A DNA stretch of 5,187 nt from Patescibacteria group bacterium (GTDB taxonomy: Bacteria; Patescibacteriota; Microgenomatia; UBA1400; MFAQ01). The notes under the pieces are model-generated. The model ran no database searches and had not been told where the DNA came from. It saw nothing but the letters and a program-made list of their open reading frames with translations. Made by a program: the position numbers and the translations under genes. This document shows, one piece after another, positions 1-4,322 of this stretch. Location of the stretch: the NCBI GenBank assembly GCA_018817845.1, contig JAHITH010000025.1:1-5187 (forward strand), read 5' to 3'. Each line of letters begins with the position of its first letter. Positions within the stretch are counted from its first letter, which is position 1.

Positions 1-82
1 CTTGAGTGATTGCATTCTTGTGCGAGCTCTTCCGATGTGGAATCCGATCGAGCCGAGGGAGGGTCGTACCCCTGCTCACCAT
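1..82. other. Window edge, no assignable gene
   Basis: This GC-rich edge could hold the end of a neighbouring gene, but nothing is recognisable. On the plus strand one frame stays open from position 2 into the following repeat and stops around 157. On the minus strand an ATG at 82-80 opens a frame of 27 codons running off the left edge (it starts MVSRGTTLPRL), with no Shine-Dalgarno before it. Neither translation resembles a family I know, and the plus-strand frame continues into repeat DNA, which argues against it. Confidence 0.3.
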
Positions 83-193
83 GTCATTCTGGTAAGTGAG
101 TCCTCGAACGCATCCAGAATCGATTCCGGAGTCCTCGCAGACTCGTCCCCAGAATGACGTTTCTCCTCAGCCTCATCCCCGCAGGTCACGCCT
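83..193 (+). repeat. GTCATTCTGG inverted-repeat element, copy A
   Basis: The core (83-158) is bounded by perfect 10-bp inverted ends, GTCATTCTGG at 83-92 and CCAGAATGAC at 149-158. Inside is the palindrome GAATCGATTC and a small hairpin, GAGTC (129-133) with GACTC (140-144). Homology to copy B (651-760) continues past the core to 193, with about nine differences in 111 positions by hand alignment. A third copy (1464-1558) shares the ends and the right flank. No open frame in it looks coding. Elements like this behave as non-autonomous dispersed repeats. The end of this copy almost touches the terminator of the minus-strand gene beside it. Confidence 0.85.
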
Positions 194-195
194 AA

Positions 196-235
196 TAAAA
201 AAACCCTGCAAGGCGTTAAAAAAGCCTCGCAGGGT
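196..235 (-). terminator. Intrinsic terminator of the 86-aa gene
   Basis: Read on the minus strand, a 12-bp stem is formed by 235-224 and 214-203, with one G-U wobble and a 9-nt loop (223-215). It is followed directly by a run of seven T (203-197, the first shared with the stem) and then ATT. The same stem read on the plus strand has an A-C mismatch and no T run, so the terminator works for the minus strand. It lies 47 bp past the TAA stop of the 86-aa gene. Confidence 0.88.
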
Positions 236-282
236 GGTGTAACAATGAGATTCTTTATTGGGTCTCGATACGAGTTTAGTTT

Positions 283-543
283 TTATCTAGGCTTGGTCAC
301 CTCAATATAATCAGAGGGAACCATATCAATTGGGCAATAAAACTTAATTCCCGTTAATGGTGACCACCCTGAATCAGGGTAAGAAACAATCTTGGCGTGT
401 GTACGCATTAAGCCAGGAAAATCCTTTCGTGCTTCCTGATACAAATCATCTGTGTACTGAAGAGTGGGTCTATTTTCACTCCCCACAATCATACACAGAG
501 CCTCCCCTTCTGGCAATAAAACAAATTCTTTTGTATACGTCAC
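283..543 (-). CDS. Orphan 86-aa protein, function unknown
   Basis: I do not recognise this protein. The start is GTG (543-541), chosen because AGGAG sits six bases before it and no better start follows; the stop is TAA. The 86-residue product begins MTYTKEFVLLPEGEALCMIV. It has no signal peptide, membrane segment or coiled coil, is slightly acidic, contains two Cys residues (C17 and C69) too far apart to be an obvious metal site, and has an aromatic and Pro-rich C-terminal half (SYPDSGW, FYCPIDM). It is probably a small soluble cytoplasmic domain. Promoter, ribosome binding site and terminator on the same strand all frame this reading frame, which is strong evidence that it is real. The unit is monocistronic and bracketed by 110-bp direct repeats (copies A and B), so it may have moved as a cassette. 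The plus-strand frame overlapping it (357-563) is a shadow. Confidence 0.8.
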   Translation of the reverse strand: MTYTKEFVLLPEGEALCMIVGSENRPTLQYTDDLYQEARKDFPGLMRTHAKIVSYPDSGWSPLTGIKFYCPIDMVPSDYIEVTKPR

Positions 544-549
544 TTTTAT

Positions 550-554
550 CTCCT
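550..554 (-). promoter_or_regulatory. Shine-Dalgarno of the 86-aa gene
   Basis: AGGAG on the minus strand, preceded by an A run and six bases (ATAAAA) before the GTG codon. It fixes the unusual GTG start. Confidence 0.8.
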
Positions 555-588
555 TTTTTTTAAAGAACTTGAATTTAAAAACTAACTC

Positions 589-617
589 ATAATATCATAT
601 TTAACCAATATTATCAA
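589..617 (-). promoter_or_regulatory. Sigma70-type promoter of the 86-aa gene
   Basis: On the minus strand the -35 box is TTGATA (617-612), the spacer is exactly 17 bp, and the -10 box is TATTAT (594-589) preceded by TGA (597-595), giving an extended -10. Transcription should start near 582, leaving a leader of about 39 nt that carries the Shine-Dalgarno. No operator-like palindrome overlaps it, so I see no sign of regulation here. Confidence 0.78.
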
Positions 618-650
618 ATCATCTCTCCTCATCATCCCGATTCCCCCTCC

Positions 651-760
651 GTCATTCTGGTAAGTGAGTCCTAAACGCACCCAGAATCGATTCCGAAGTC
701 CTCGCAGACTCGTCCCCAGAATGACGTTTCGATACAGGCTCATCCCCGCAGGTCACGCCT
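651..760 (+). repeat. GTCATTCTGG inverted-repeat element, copy B
   Basis: This is the closest relative of copy A, in the same orientation. The ends GTCATTCTGG (651-660) and CCAGAATGAC (716-725) are perfect inverted repeats and the homologous right flank runs to 760. Differences from copy A are one deleted base, three substitutions in the core and a cluster of five in the right flank. It starts 33 bp upstream of the -35 box of the 86-aa gene. A reading frame that runs through it (664-927) is repeat sequence read as protein and is not called. Confidence 0.85.
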
Positions 761-771
761 GGTTCTTCTCG

Positions 772-830
772 GTCATTCTGATCCTCGATTCGGAGAATCG
801 GGTGAAGAGTCTAGGTCGCCTTTGGCGACC
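772..830 (+). repeat. Half-element with two stable hairpins
   Basis: A GTCATTCTG end (772-780) resembling the left end of copies A-C is followed by two perfect hairpins: CGATTC (786-791) with GAATCG (795-800) around GGA, and GGTCGCC (814-820) with GGCGACC (824-830) around TTT. No matching right end is seen, so this is a decayed or different repeat subtype. The second hairpin is followed by CATCTTTTCC, a poor T run, so a terminator role is doubtful. Confidence 0.6.
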
Positions 831-851
831 GCATCTTTTCCTTCCTCATTA

Positions 852-860
852 TGCTAAAAT
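852..860 (+). promoter_or_regulatory. Extended -10 promoter, probably leaderless
   Basis: TGCTAAAAT is an extended -10 box (TG, one base, TAAAAT at 855-860). Six bases separate it from the ATG at 867, so transcription would start at or within a base of the start codon. No -35 box is evident at the expected distance and no Shine-Dalgarno is present. The same arrangement precedes the transglutaminase-like gene at 2409. Confidence 0.6.
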
Positions 861-866
861 TACTTC

Positions 867-1265
867 ATGGAACGAAAAGGATCAGACTCAGAAGCAGTCT
901 TTGATGAATCAGCTGAAAAGTGGCTAATTATTGTGGACCAAAAGACTCAACTTACTCATATTATAGCGGCTTTACCCAGGGAAATCATTCGTATGGACGA
1001 GGAAGCTATCCCTTTAATTCTAAAAAGGATGCGTAATGCCGAAGATCCACACCATCTTTACTGGGCACTTCCACTAAAAAAAATCTTATTAAATCTTGAC
1101 CGAGATAGTGAAATACCACCAATCCAAAACGACCAACCTCAATCAACTCCACAAAAAATTCCACAAATTGAACTCAGTGTCTATAGTCAGTCCAAAGAAG
1201 AAAGGTTTGATTTAAAACCAAAACACAAGGCCTTACTTCAATGGGCTAACCAAGCAGGTTATTAA
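867..1265 (+). CDS. Orphan 132-aa protein, function unknown
   Basis: I do not recognise this protein. The ATG start is the first in the frame and lies six bases after an extended -10 box, which suggests a leaderless transcript; there is no Shine-Dalgarno. The product has 132 residues, no signal peptide and no membrane segment. Residues 18-80 look like a compact alpha/beta domain (KWLIIVDQKTQLTHIIAAL, then helix-like LILKRMRNA and PLKKILLNL). Residues 83-100 are a Pro/Gln/Ser-rich linker, and 101-132 form a short tail ending LLQWANQAGY. This points to a small soluble protein with a flexible connection, perhaps a regulatory or adaptor protein, but that is speculation. No gene is close enough to be cotranscribed. 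An imperfect hairpin (1345-1360) followed by five T might end the transcript. Base composition is AT-rich and typical of coding DNA, unlike the repeats on both sides. Confidence 0.75.
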   Translation: MERKGSDSEAVFDESAEKWLIIVDQKTQLTHIIAALPREIIRMDEEAIPLILKRMRNAEDPHHLYWALPLKKILLNLDRDSEIPPIQNDQPQSTPQKIPQIELSVYSQSKEERFDLKPKHKALLQWANQAGY

Positions 1266-1284
1266 CCTAAATCTAAAAACCCCC

Positions 1285-1343
1285 GTCATGCTGAATTTAT
1301 TTCAGCATCTGTCCTTAGATCCTTCGACTTCGCTCAGAATGAC
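1285..1343 (+). repeat. GTCATGCTGA-type inverted repeat element
   Basis: The ends GTCATGCTGA (1285-1294) and TCAGAATGAC (1334-1343) are inverted repeats matching at nine of ten positions. Inside lies a perfect 8-bp hairpin, ATGCTGAA (1288-1295) with TTCAGCAT (1301-1308). The right part (CTTCGACTTCGCTCAGAATGAC) is of a type seen widely in intergenic DNA of uncultivated bacteria. It begins 20 bp after the 132-aa gene. The hairpin has no T run and is not called a terminator. Confidence 0.7.
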
Positions 1344-1423
1344 CAGGATTTAATAATCCTTAGTCATTTTTATACCAAACAATACCCAAAGTCAACACCC
1401 AATTTTCCCCAGGCAGGATAAAA

Positions 1424-1436
1424 GGGGACAGTCCCC
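1424..1436. repeat. REP-like hairpin GGGGACAGTCCCC
   Basis: A short GC-rich palindrome, GGGGA and TCCCC around CAG, set in AAAA on the left and ACTT on the right. This resembles REP sequences that serve as substrates of RAYT (TnpA-REP, Y1 HUH) transposases. No transposase gene is in the window, so the mobilising enzyme would be elsewhere. The family link is by resemblance only. Confidence 0.55.
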
Positions 1437-1463
1437 ACTTAATATATCAGACCATCTCATCAT

Positions 1464-1558
1464 GTCATTCTGGCTTGCCCAGAATCTGTCCATTTCGATT
1501 CCGGAGTCCTCCGCTTCGCTCCGTCCCCAGAATGACGTTTCTCCTCAGCCTCAACCCC
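1464..1558 (+). repeat. GTCATTCTGG inverted-repeat element, copy C
   Basis: The core is bounded by the same perfect 10-bp inverted ends, GTCATTCTGG (1464-1473) and CCAGAATGAC (1527-1536). The stretch from GATTCCGGAGTCCT and the right flank through 1558 match copy A closely, while the left interior differs. The inner hairpin here is CGGAG (1502-1506) with CTCCG (1519-1523), a different sequence from copy A in the same place. Frames read through it are not coding. Confidence 0.8.
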
Positions 1559-1563
1559 AATGA

Positions 1564-1607
1564 CAAGGGTCCGACCCTTGACATTCCAGAAAGGACAGGC
1601 CTTTCTG
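1564..1607. repeat. Pair of REP-like hairpins
   Basis: Two perfect palindromes lie six bases apart: CAAGGGT (1564-1570) with ACCCTTG (1574-1580) around CCG, and CAGAAAGG (1587-1594) with CCTTTCTG (1600-1607) around ACAGG. Paired hairpins with tiny loops are the form of REP doublets (REPINs) moved by RAYT transposases. The segment joining them, CTTGACATTCCA (1577-1588), recurs exactly at 1900-1911, where it supplies the -35 box of the next gene. Confidence 0.6.
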
Positions 1608-1632
1608 TTCCTCGTCATCCCACGCACCCATC

Positions 1633-1676
1633 GTCATCCCCGCGCCGTGTCCGCCTTTGGCTGGGCAGGCGGGGAT
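1633..1676. repeat. GTCATCCCCGC hairpin repeat
   Basis: ATCCCCGC (1636-1643) pairs perfectly with GCGGGGAT (1669-1676). A nested alternative stem, CCGCCT (1651-1656) with AGGCGG (1667-1672), uses part of the same right arm. GTCATCC at its left end (1633) and another at 1614 relate it to the GTCAT-ended family in this region. It has no T run and no coding potential. Confidence 0.6.
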
Positions 1677-1688
1677 CCATTCTTTCCT

Positions 1689-1838
1689 GTCATCTCGATT
1701 GGAGTCTCGATTCTGATCGAGGACGGAATAGAGGGATCCCTTTCAGCTGATAATTTTACAATGAAGTAGTTATGTGGTTTATTGATAGGCTTTACTGTTG
1801 AGAGGGATCCCTCCACTCGCCGACTCGGTCGGGATGAC
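1689..1838. mobile_element. MITE-like inverted-repeat element with AT-rich core
   Basis: The left arm starts GTCATCTCGA (1689) and ends AGAGGGATCCCT (1730-1741). The right arm begins AGAGGGATCCCT (1801-1812) and ends GGGATGAC (1831-1838). Read on the opposite strand, the right arm aligns with the left arm over its outer part (GTCATC, CGA, GAGTC) and at the inner GGATCCCT palindrome, with gaps. The 59-bp core (1742-1800) is AT-rich, unlike the arms, and has no long open frame. The form fits a non-autonomous element or a fusion of two half-elements. No transposase is present, and target-site duplications are not clear. Confidence 0.5.
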
Positions 1839-1868
1839 AAGAGGAGAAAGACTCGGTCGGGATGACAA
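1822..1868. repeat. 19-bp tandem direct repeat
   Basis: GACTCGGTCGGGATGACAA occurs at 1822-1840 and again, identically, at 1850-1868, one period being 28 bp. The spacer after the first copy (GAGGAGAAA) resembles that after the second (ATGGAGCAGAAA), so about 30 bp was duplicated. The first copy overlaps the right arm of the MITE-like element, so the duplication is of that arm's outer end. Two units are too few for a CRISPR array. Confidence 0.75.
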
Positions 1869-1900
1869 ATGGAGCAGAAATGATAAAAAACAAGCCCACC

Positions 1901-1929
1901 TTGACATTCCAATCCCATAATATTATAAT
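1901..1929 (+). promoter_or_regulatory. Perfect consensus sigma70 promoter
   Basis: TTGACA (1901-1906), a 17-bp spacer and TATAAT (1924-1929) match the consensus at every position. Transcription should start near 1936, giving a leader of about 86 nt before the 103-aa gene. A promoter this strong suggests abundant or tightly controlled expression. The -35 box sits within a 12-mer (1900-1911) that also occurs in the REP-like pair at 1577-1588. Confidence 0.88.
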
Positions 1930-1950
1930 CCCCCTTGTATCTAACTAATA

Positions 1951-2018
1951 CCTACCCTGCACCGACTGGTGCGGGGCGCACATTCCCATTCAAACTGATG
2001 CCCCCAAGGAGGTGGGCA
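1951..2018 (+). promoter_or_regulatory. Structured 5' leader with competing hairpins
   Basis: Two small stems cannot form together: GCACC (1959-1963) with GGTGC (1968-1972), and GTGCG (1969-1973) with CGCAC (1977-1981). A third stem, TGCCC (1999-2003) with GGGCA (2014-2018), presents the Shine-Dalgarno in its loop. Alternatively CCTACC (1951-1956) can pair with GGTGGG (2011-2016; one U-G pair), covering half of the Shine-Dalgarno. This could be a translational switch. It matches no riboswitch class I know, and the stems are short, so chance is possible. Confidence 0.4.
2006..2013 (+). promoter_or_regulatory. Strong Shine-Dalgarno of the 103-aa gene
   Basis: AAGGAGGT is fully complementary to the 3' end of 16S rRNA and lies eight bases before the ATG at 2022. 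It decides the start: the same frame is open back to an ATG at 1935, but that would put translation at the transcription start and through the leader hairpins. Confidence 0.88.
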
Positions 2019-2021
2019 AAA

Positions 2022-2333
2022 ATGACCAAAAAGATCAGAAAGAGAACAATAGGGGTCGAAACAATACGGGGGTTCCTCCCACCTCCCGTCAACAACATCG
2101 TAGTTCAAAATGGTCGACAAATTGTCAGCTTGACCATCACGTCTACGATCACAAAATGGGAGTTCAAAGATATTGCCAGGCTTTTTAAAGAGGCGGGGCT
2201 CAACCTAAGCATCTGCCTGCCATATCCCAAAAATTCCGCCATCGGGGACCAATTGTCCTTGGTCCCAGGGAATTATGACATCATCCACCAAGCAAATGGC
2301 GATTTGTTTTTTCCGGAAGAAGCCATAAATTAG
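2022..2333 (+). CDS. Orphan 103-aa protein, strongly expressed unit
   Basis: I do not recognise this protein. It starts at ATG 2022, as shown by the Shine-Dalgarno, and ends at TAG. The 103-residue product has a basic N-terminus (MTKKIRKR), a Pro-rich turn at 19-22 (LPPP), then a probable beta-hairpin (NNIVVQNGRQIVSLTIT, 24-40), a helix with an amphipathic pattern (KWEFKDIARLFKEAGLNL, 45-62), and a C-terminal part rich in turns (YPKNS, PGNYD, NGDLFFPEE). There is no signal peptide or membrane segment, and one Cys (C65). A small soluble alpha/beta protein is likely. The basic end could bind nucleic acid, though this is a guess. It is monocistronic, with its own consensus promoter, long leader and strong terminator, an unusually well equipped unit for a small orphan. 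It is richer in G and C than the 132-aa gene, and its codon use also differs from the transglutaminase-like gene that follows. Confidence 0.82.
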   Translation: MTKKIRKRTIGVETIRGFLPPPVNNIVVQNGRQIVSLTITSTITKWEFKDIARLFKEAGLNLSICLPYPKNSAIGDQLSLVPGNYDIIHQANGDLFFPEEAIN

Positions 2334-2353
2334 GCTATCAAGTAACTTCCCAC

Positions 2354-2385
2354 CCCTCACACAATTCTCGTGTGAGGGTTTTTTT
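2354..2385 (+). terminator. Intrinsic terminator after the 103-aa gene
   Basis: CCCTCACAC (2354-2362) and GTGTGAGGG (2370-2378) form a perfect 9-bp stem around a 7-nt loop, followed at once by seven T (2379-2385). It is 21 bp past the stop codon and separates this unit from the transglutaminase-like gene. Confidence 0.95.
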
Positions 2386-2391
2386 ATGCTC

Positions 2392-2400
2392 TGCTATACT
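2392..2400 (+). promoter_or_regulatory. Extended -10 promoter, nearly leaderless
   Basis: TGCTATACT is an extended -10 box with TATACT at 2395-2400. Eight bases later comes the ATG at 2409, so the mRNA would have a leader of at most one or two bases. There is no Shine-Dalgarno and no -35 box at the right distance, where the preceding terminator stem and T run lie. It follows that terminator directly, so the gene is independently transcribed. Confidence 0.62.
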
Positions 2401-2408
2401 CTCATTCA

Positions 2409-4148
2409 ATGCGCAGAATAATTTTTTTATGTCTAGTTTTCTTGCTAACCGCTAAACCAGCCACCGCCCTTAGCCAGTTCACTACCGATTACAAAATAAC
2501 CTACCAGGTAAACACCACCGGCCTGACTAACGTAAAGTACCAAATCAGCCAAACCAATAATCTTTCCAGAGTCTACGCCACCGAGTTCAGCCTTAGCGTT
2601 AGTCACACCAACATAGAAAACCTCAAGGTTAAAGACTTCACCACCCCAATAGACCCAGACATAGTCTTAACCAACAACATTACCAACATAAACTTTCCCT
2701 TCATAAATAAAATCGTAGGAGTAGATAAAACCCACACCTTCTCCATAGAATACAACACCCACGACATAGCCACTAAAACAGGTTCGGTTTGGGAAATAAA
2801 CATACCCAAAATAACCACCAACGAGAGTATAAATAACCTAACCGTCAACCTGCAAATTCCCCCCAACTTCCCCAAACTAGTTTTTGTAGACCCCAAGCCA
2901 ACCAAAATAACAAACAATATATACACCTTTTCATCCCACTCTTTGGCCAACAAACCCATCTCCGCCCTCTTTGGCAGTGAACAGTTTTTTGAACTAAACA
3001 CCAGTTACTATCTAGAAAACGAGCTCAACTCAAACAATAAAAAAACAATTGCCCTACCACCCAACACCAGTTACCAAGAAGTATTAATTAAAAACATCGA
3101 CCCCAAACCAGACAACATCACCGTAGATCCCGACGGCAACTGGCTAGCCGTTTACACCCTAAAACCCAAGCAGAAACTAAGCATTGATCTAAAACAAATA
3201 ATTAAGCTACAATTCACCCCCAAATCAGAAATCGGCACTCCAGACCTGTCCAAATATTTAGAACCAACCAAAACCTGGGACTACAACTCCCAAGAGTTTC
3301 AAAAAATAAATGTAGGAGAACTAAAAGACCCCCAGCAAATTTTTAATTTCGTCACCGACTCTTTGGTTTACAACTACTCTCTTATTGAAAAAGATCCACT
3401 ATCTAGGCAAACCGCCTCATTTTCTTTACAACACCCCACCCAGGCCATCTGCACCAACTTTACCGATCTTTTTGTTGCTTTAGCCAGAAAAAATAGTATT
3501 CCCGCCAGAGAAATTCAAGGTTTTGCCATATCTGAAAACGAAAAATTAAAACCCCTAAGCCTGTCAAAAGACGTACTTCACGCTTGGCCAGAATACTTCG
3601 ACAAAGAAAAAAATACTTGGATACAAGTAGACCCAACCTGGACCAACACCACCAACGGGGTAGACTACTTTAATAAGCTAGACCTAAACCACATCGCCTT
3701 TGTCATTCACGGCCAAGATACCACCCCTCCTCTACCGGCAGGTTTTTACAAAAATCCAGAAAAAACTACCAAGGACGTAAATGTAAAGGAAACCGACCCG
3801 ATAGAATTCCCCCCAGCCAATATCCAGGTGGAAATAAAGGAACAAAGGGGGAATGTGTTAATAGTAAACATTAAAAACCCCTCTGGTACGGCAAAACTTA
3901 ACATTCCTCCTTTATCTCATCAAGAAATGGAAATCAATCTAAATTCCAGACCAATCGTAGGAAAATCAACCAAAACAGTAACTGTAGAAATTGCCGGTGA
4001 CCAGTACACCCTGCCCGTAAGCATCAAACCCATTCTCCAACCTCAAGCACTCGTAGCCATACTGACCACTCTATTAATATTGGTCATATTAATAATAAAA
4101 AAAATCAAAAACACCAACTCCGTCTTCCTCGTCTCCATCAAAACCTAA
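2409..4148 (+). CDS. Secreted, membrane-anchored transglutaminase-like protein
   Basis: The 579-residue product has a signal peptide (MRRII, hydrophobic 4-14, likely cleavage after A20 in ATA), an N-terminal beta-rich region of about 270 residues, a transglutaminase-like core (about 300-415), a beta-sandwich-like domain (about 465-540) and a C-terminal membrane segment (546-563) followed by KKIKN. The triad is visible: C348 (QAICTNFTDLF), H391 (LHAWPEYF) and D408 (QVDPTW). The topology places the enzyme outside the cell with its tail in the membrane. Members of this superfamily (PF01841, papain-like fold) crosslink, cleave or hydrolyse peptide amides. In bacteria the substrate is usually unknown, and a cell-surface or attachment role is plausible. 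The ATG follows an extended -10 box with no Shine-Dalgarno. The plus strand is strikingly C-rich and G-poor (22 C to 3 G in 2641-2700), with many ACC, AAC and CCC codons for Thr, Asn and Pro. No frameshift is seen; the last 15 residues are poorly typical but in frame. The overlapping minus-strand frame (2603-3001) is a shadow. Confidence 0.9.
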   Translation: MRRIIFLCLVFLLTAKPATALSQFTTDYKITYQVNTTGLTNVKYQISQTNNLSRVYATEFSLSVSHTNIENLKVKDFTTPIDPDIVLTNNITNINFPFINKIVGVDKTHTFSIEYNTHDIATKTGSVWEINIPKITTNESINNLTVNLQIPPNFPKLVFVDPKPTKITNNIYTFSSHSLANKPISALFGSEQFFELNTSYYLENELNSNNKKTIALPPNTSYQEVLIKNIDPKPDNITVDPDGNWLAVYTLKPKQKLSIDLKQIIKLQFTPKSEIGTPDLSKYLEPTKTWDYNSQEFQKINVGELKDPQQIFNFVTDSLVYNYSLIEKDPLSRQTASFSLQHPTQAICTNFTDLFVALARKNSIPAREIQGFAISENEKLKPLSLSKDVLHAWPEYFDKEKNTWIQVDPTWTNTTNGVDYFNKLDLNHIAFVIHGQDTTPPLPAGFYKNPEKTTKDVNVKETDPIEFPPANIQVEIKEQRGNVLIVNIKNPSGTAKLNIPPLSHQEMEINLNSRPIVGKSTKTVTVEIAGDQYTLPVSIKPILQPQALVAILTTLLILVILIIKKIKNTNSVFLVSIKT

Positions 4149-4244
4149 ATCGTCATTCCCGCCCCCCCCACTAGTTGTGCAAAATTTCGCTTCGCGAATG
4201 AAAATTAATCAAATAGACCCGTAAAATATGTACAGAAGCCGTAT
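4149..4244. other. Spacer after the transglutaminase-like gene
   Basis: This stretch has a repeat fragment, GTCATTCCCGC (4152-4162), then a run of eight C (4162-4169), and a perfect hairpin, TTCGC (4186-4190) with GCGAA (4194-4198) around TTC. The hairpin has no T run, so no terminator can be called for the transglutaminase-like gene. A weak minus-strand frame across 4171-4359 has no supporting signals and is not called. Confidence 0.5.
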
Positions 4245-4264
4245 TCATACAATTAATTGTATGA
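4245..4264. promoter_or_regulatory. 20-bp perfect palindrome, probable operator
   Basis: TCATACAATTAATTGTATGA is identical on both strands over all 20 bases, without a spacer. It ends two bases before the -35 box of the ATPase promoter. That place and symmetry fit the binding site of a dimeric helix-turn-helix regulator, either an activator binding just upstream or a repressor touching the -35. No regulator gene is in the window. A hairpin or terminator role is unlikely because there is no loop and no T run. Confidence 0.6.
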
Positions 4265-4266
4265 TA

Positions 4267-4295
4267 TTGACAACCGGAGACGTTTAAGATATACT
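4267..4295 (+). promoter_or_regulatory. Sigma70-type promoter of the ATPase gene
   Basis: TTGACA (4267-4272), a 17-bp spacer and TATACT (4290-4295), one base off consensus. Transcription should begin near 4302, giving an AT-rich leader of about 20 nt without a Shine-Dalgarno. A second possible -10, TATTAT (4311-4316), six bases before the ATG, would give a leaderless mRNA like the genes at 867 and 2409, but it has no -35. Confidence 0.8.
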
Positions 4296-4322
4296 GCTTG
4301 TATATTAAAATATTATAAAAAC

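Noticed and set aside
1..82. Minus-strand frame starting at 82
   Set aside because: Only 27 codons visible, no Shine-Dalgarno, no recognisable family; it cannot be told from chance.
357..563. 68-aa plus-strand frame over the 86-aa gene
   Set aside because: It is antisense to a gene that has promoter, Shine-Dalgarno and terminator; it has none of these itself and ends in low-complexity sequence.
664..927. 87-aa plus-strand frame
   Set aside because: It is mostly translation of repeat copy B and the following hairpins, overlaps the supported start of the 132-aa gene, and has no start signals.
1345..1371. Hairpin AGGATT/AATCCT followed by five T, possible terminator of the 132-aa gene
   Set aside because: The stem is short and AT-rich and the T run starts six bases after it, so it is mentioned but not called.
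1578..1606. TTGACA at 1578 as a promoter
   Set aside because: The position 17 bp downstream reads CTTTCT, not a -10 box, and the TTGACA belongs to a palindrome.
1822..1868. Possible minimal CRISPR
   Set aside because: Only two repeat units with a 9-bp spacer, within a field of GTCATC-type repeats; no cas gene.
1475..1918. Three overlapping frames on both strands (1475-1750, 1560-1769, 1634-1918)
   Set aside because: All read through palindromic repeats, giving Arg/Ser/Pro-rich sequence typical of such DNA; none has a Shine-Dalgarno or a promoter with correct spacing.
1935..2021. N-terminal extension of the 103-aa gene to an ATG at 1935
   Set aside because: That ATG falls at the predicted transcription start and would place coding sequence across the leader hairpins, while a perfect Shine-Dalgarno points to ATG 2022.
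2603..3001. 132-aa minus-strand frame
   Set aside because: Shadow of the transglutaminase-like gene, produced by its low-G coding strand.
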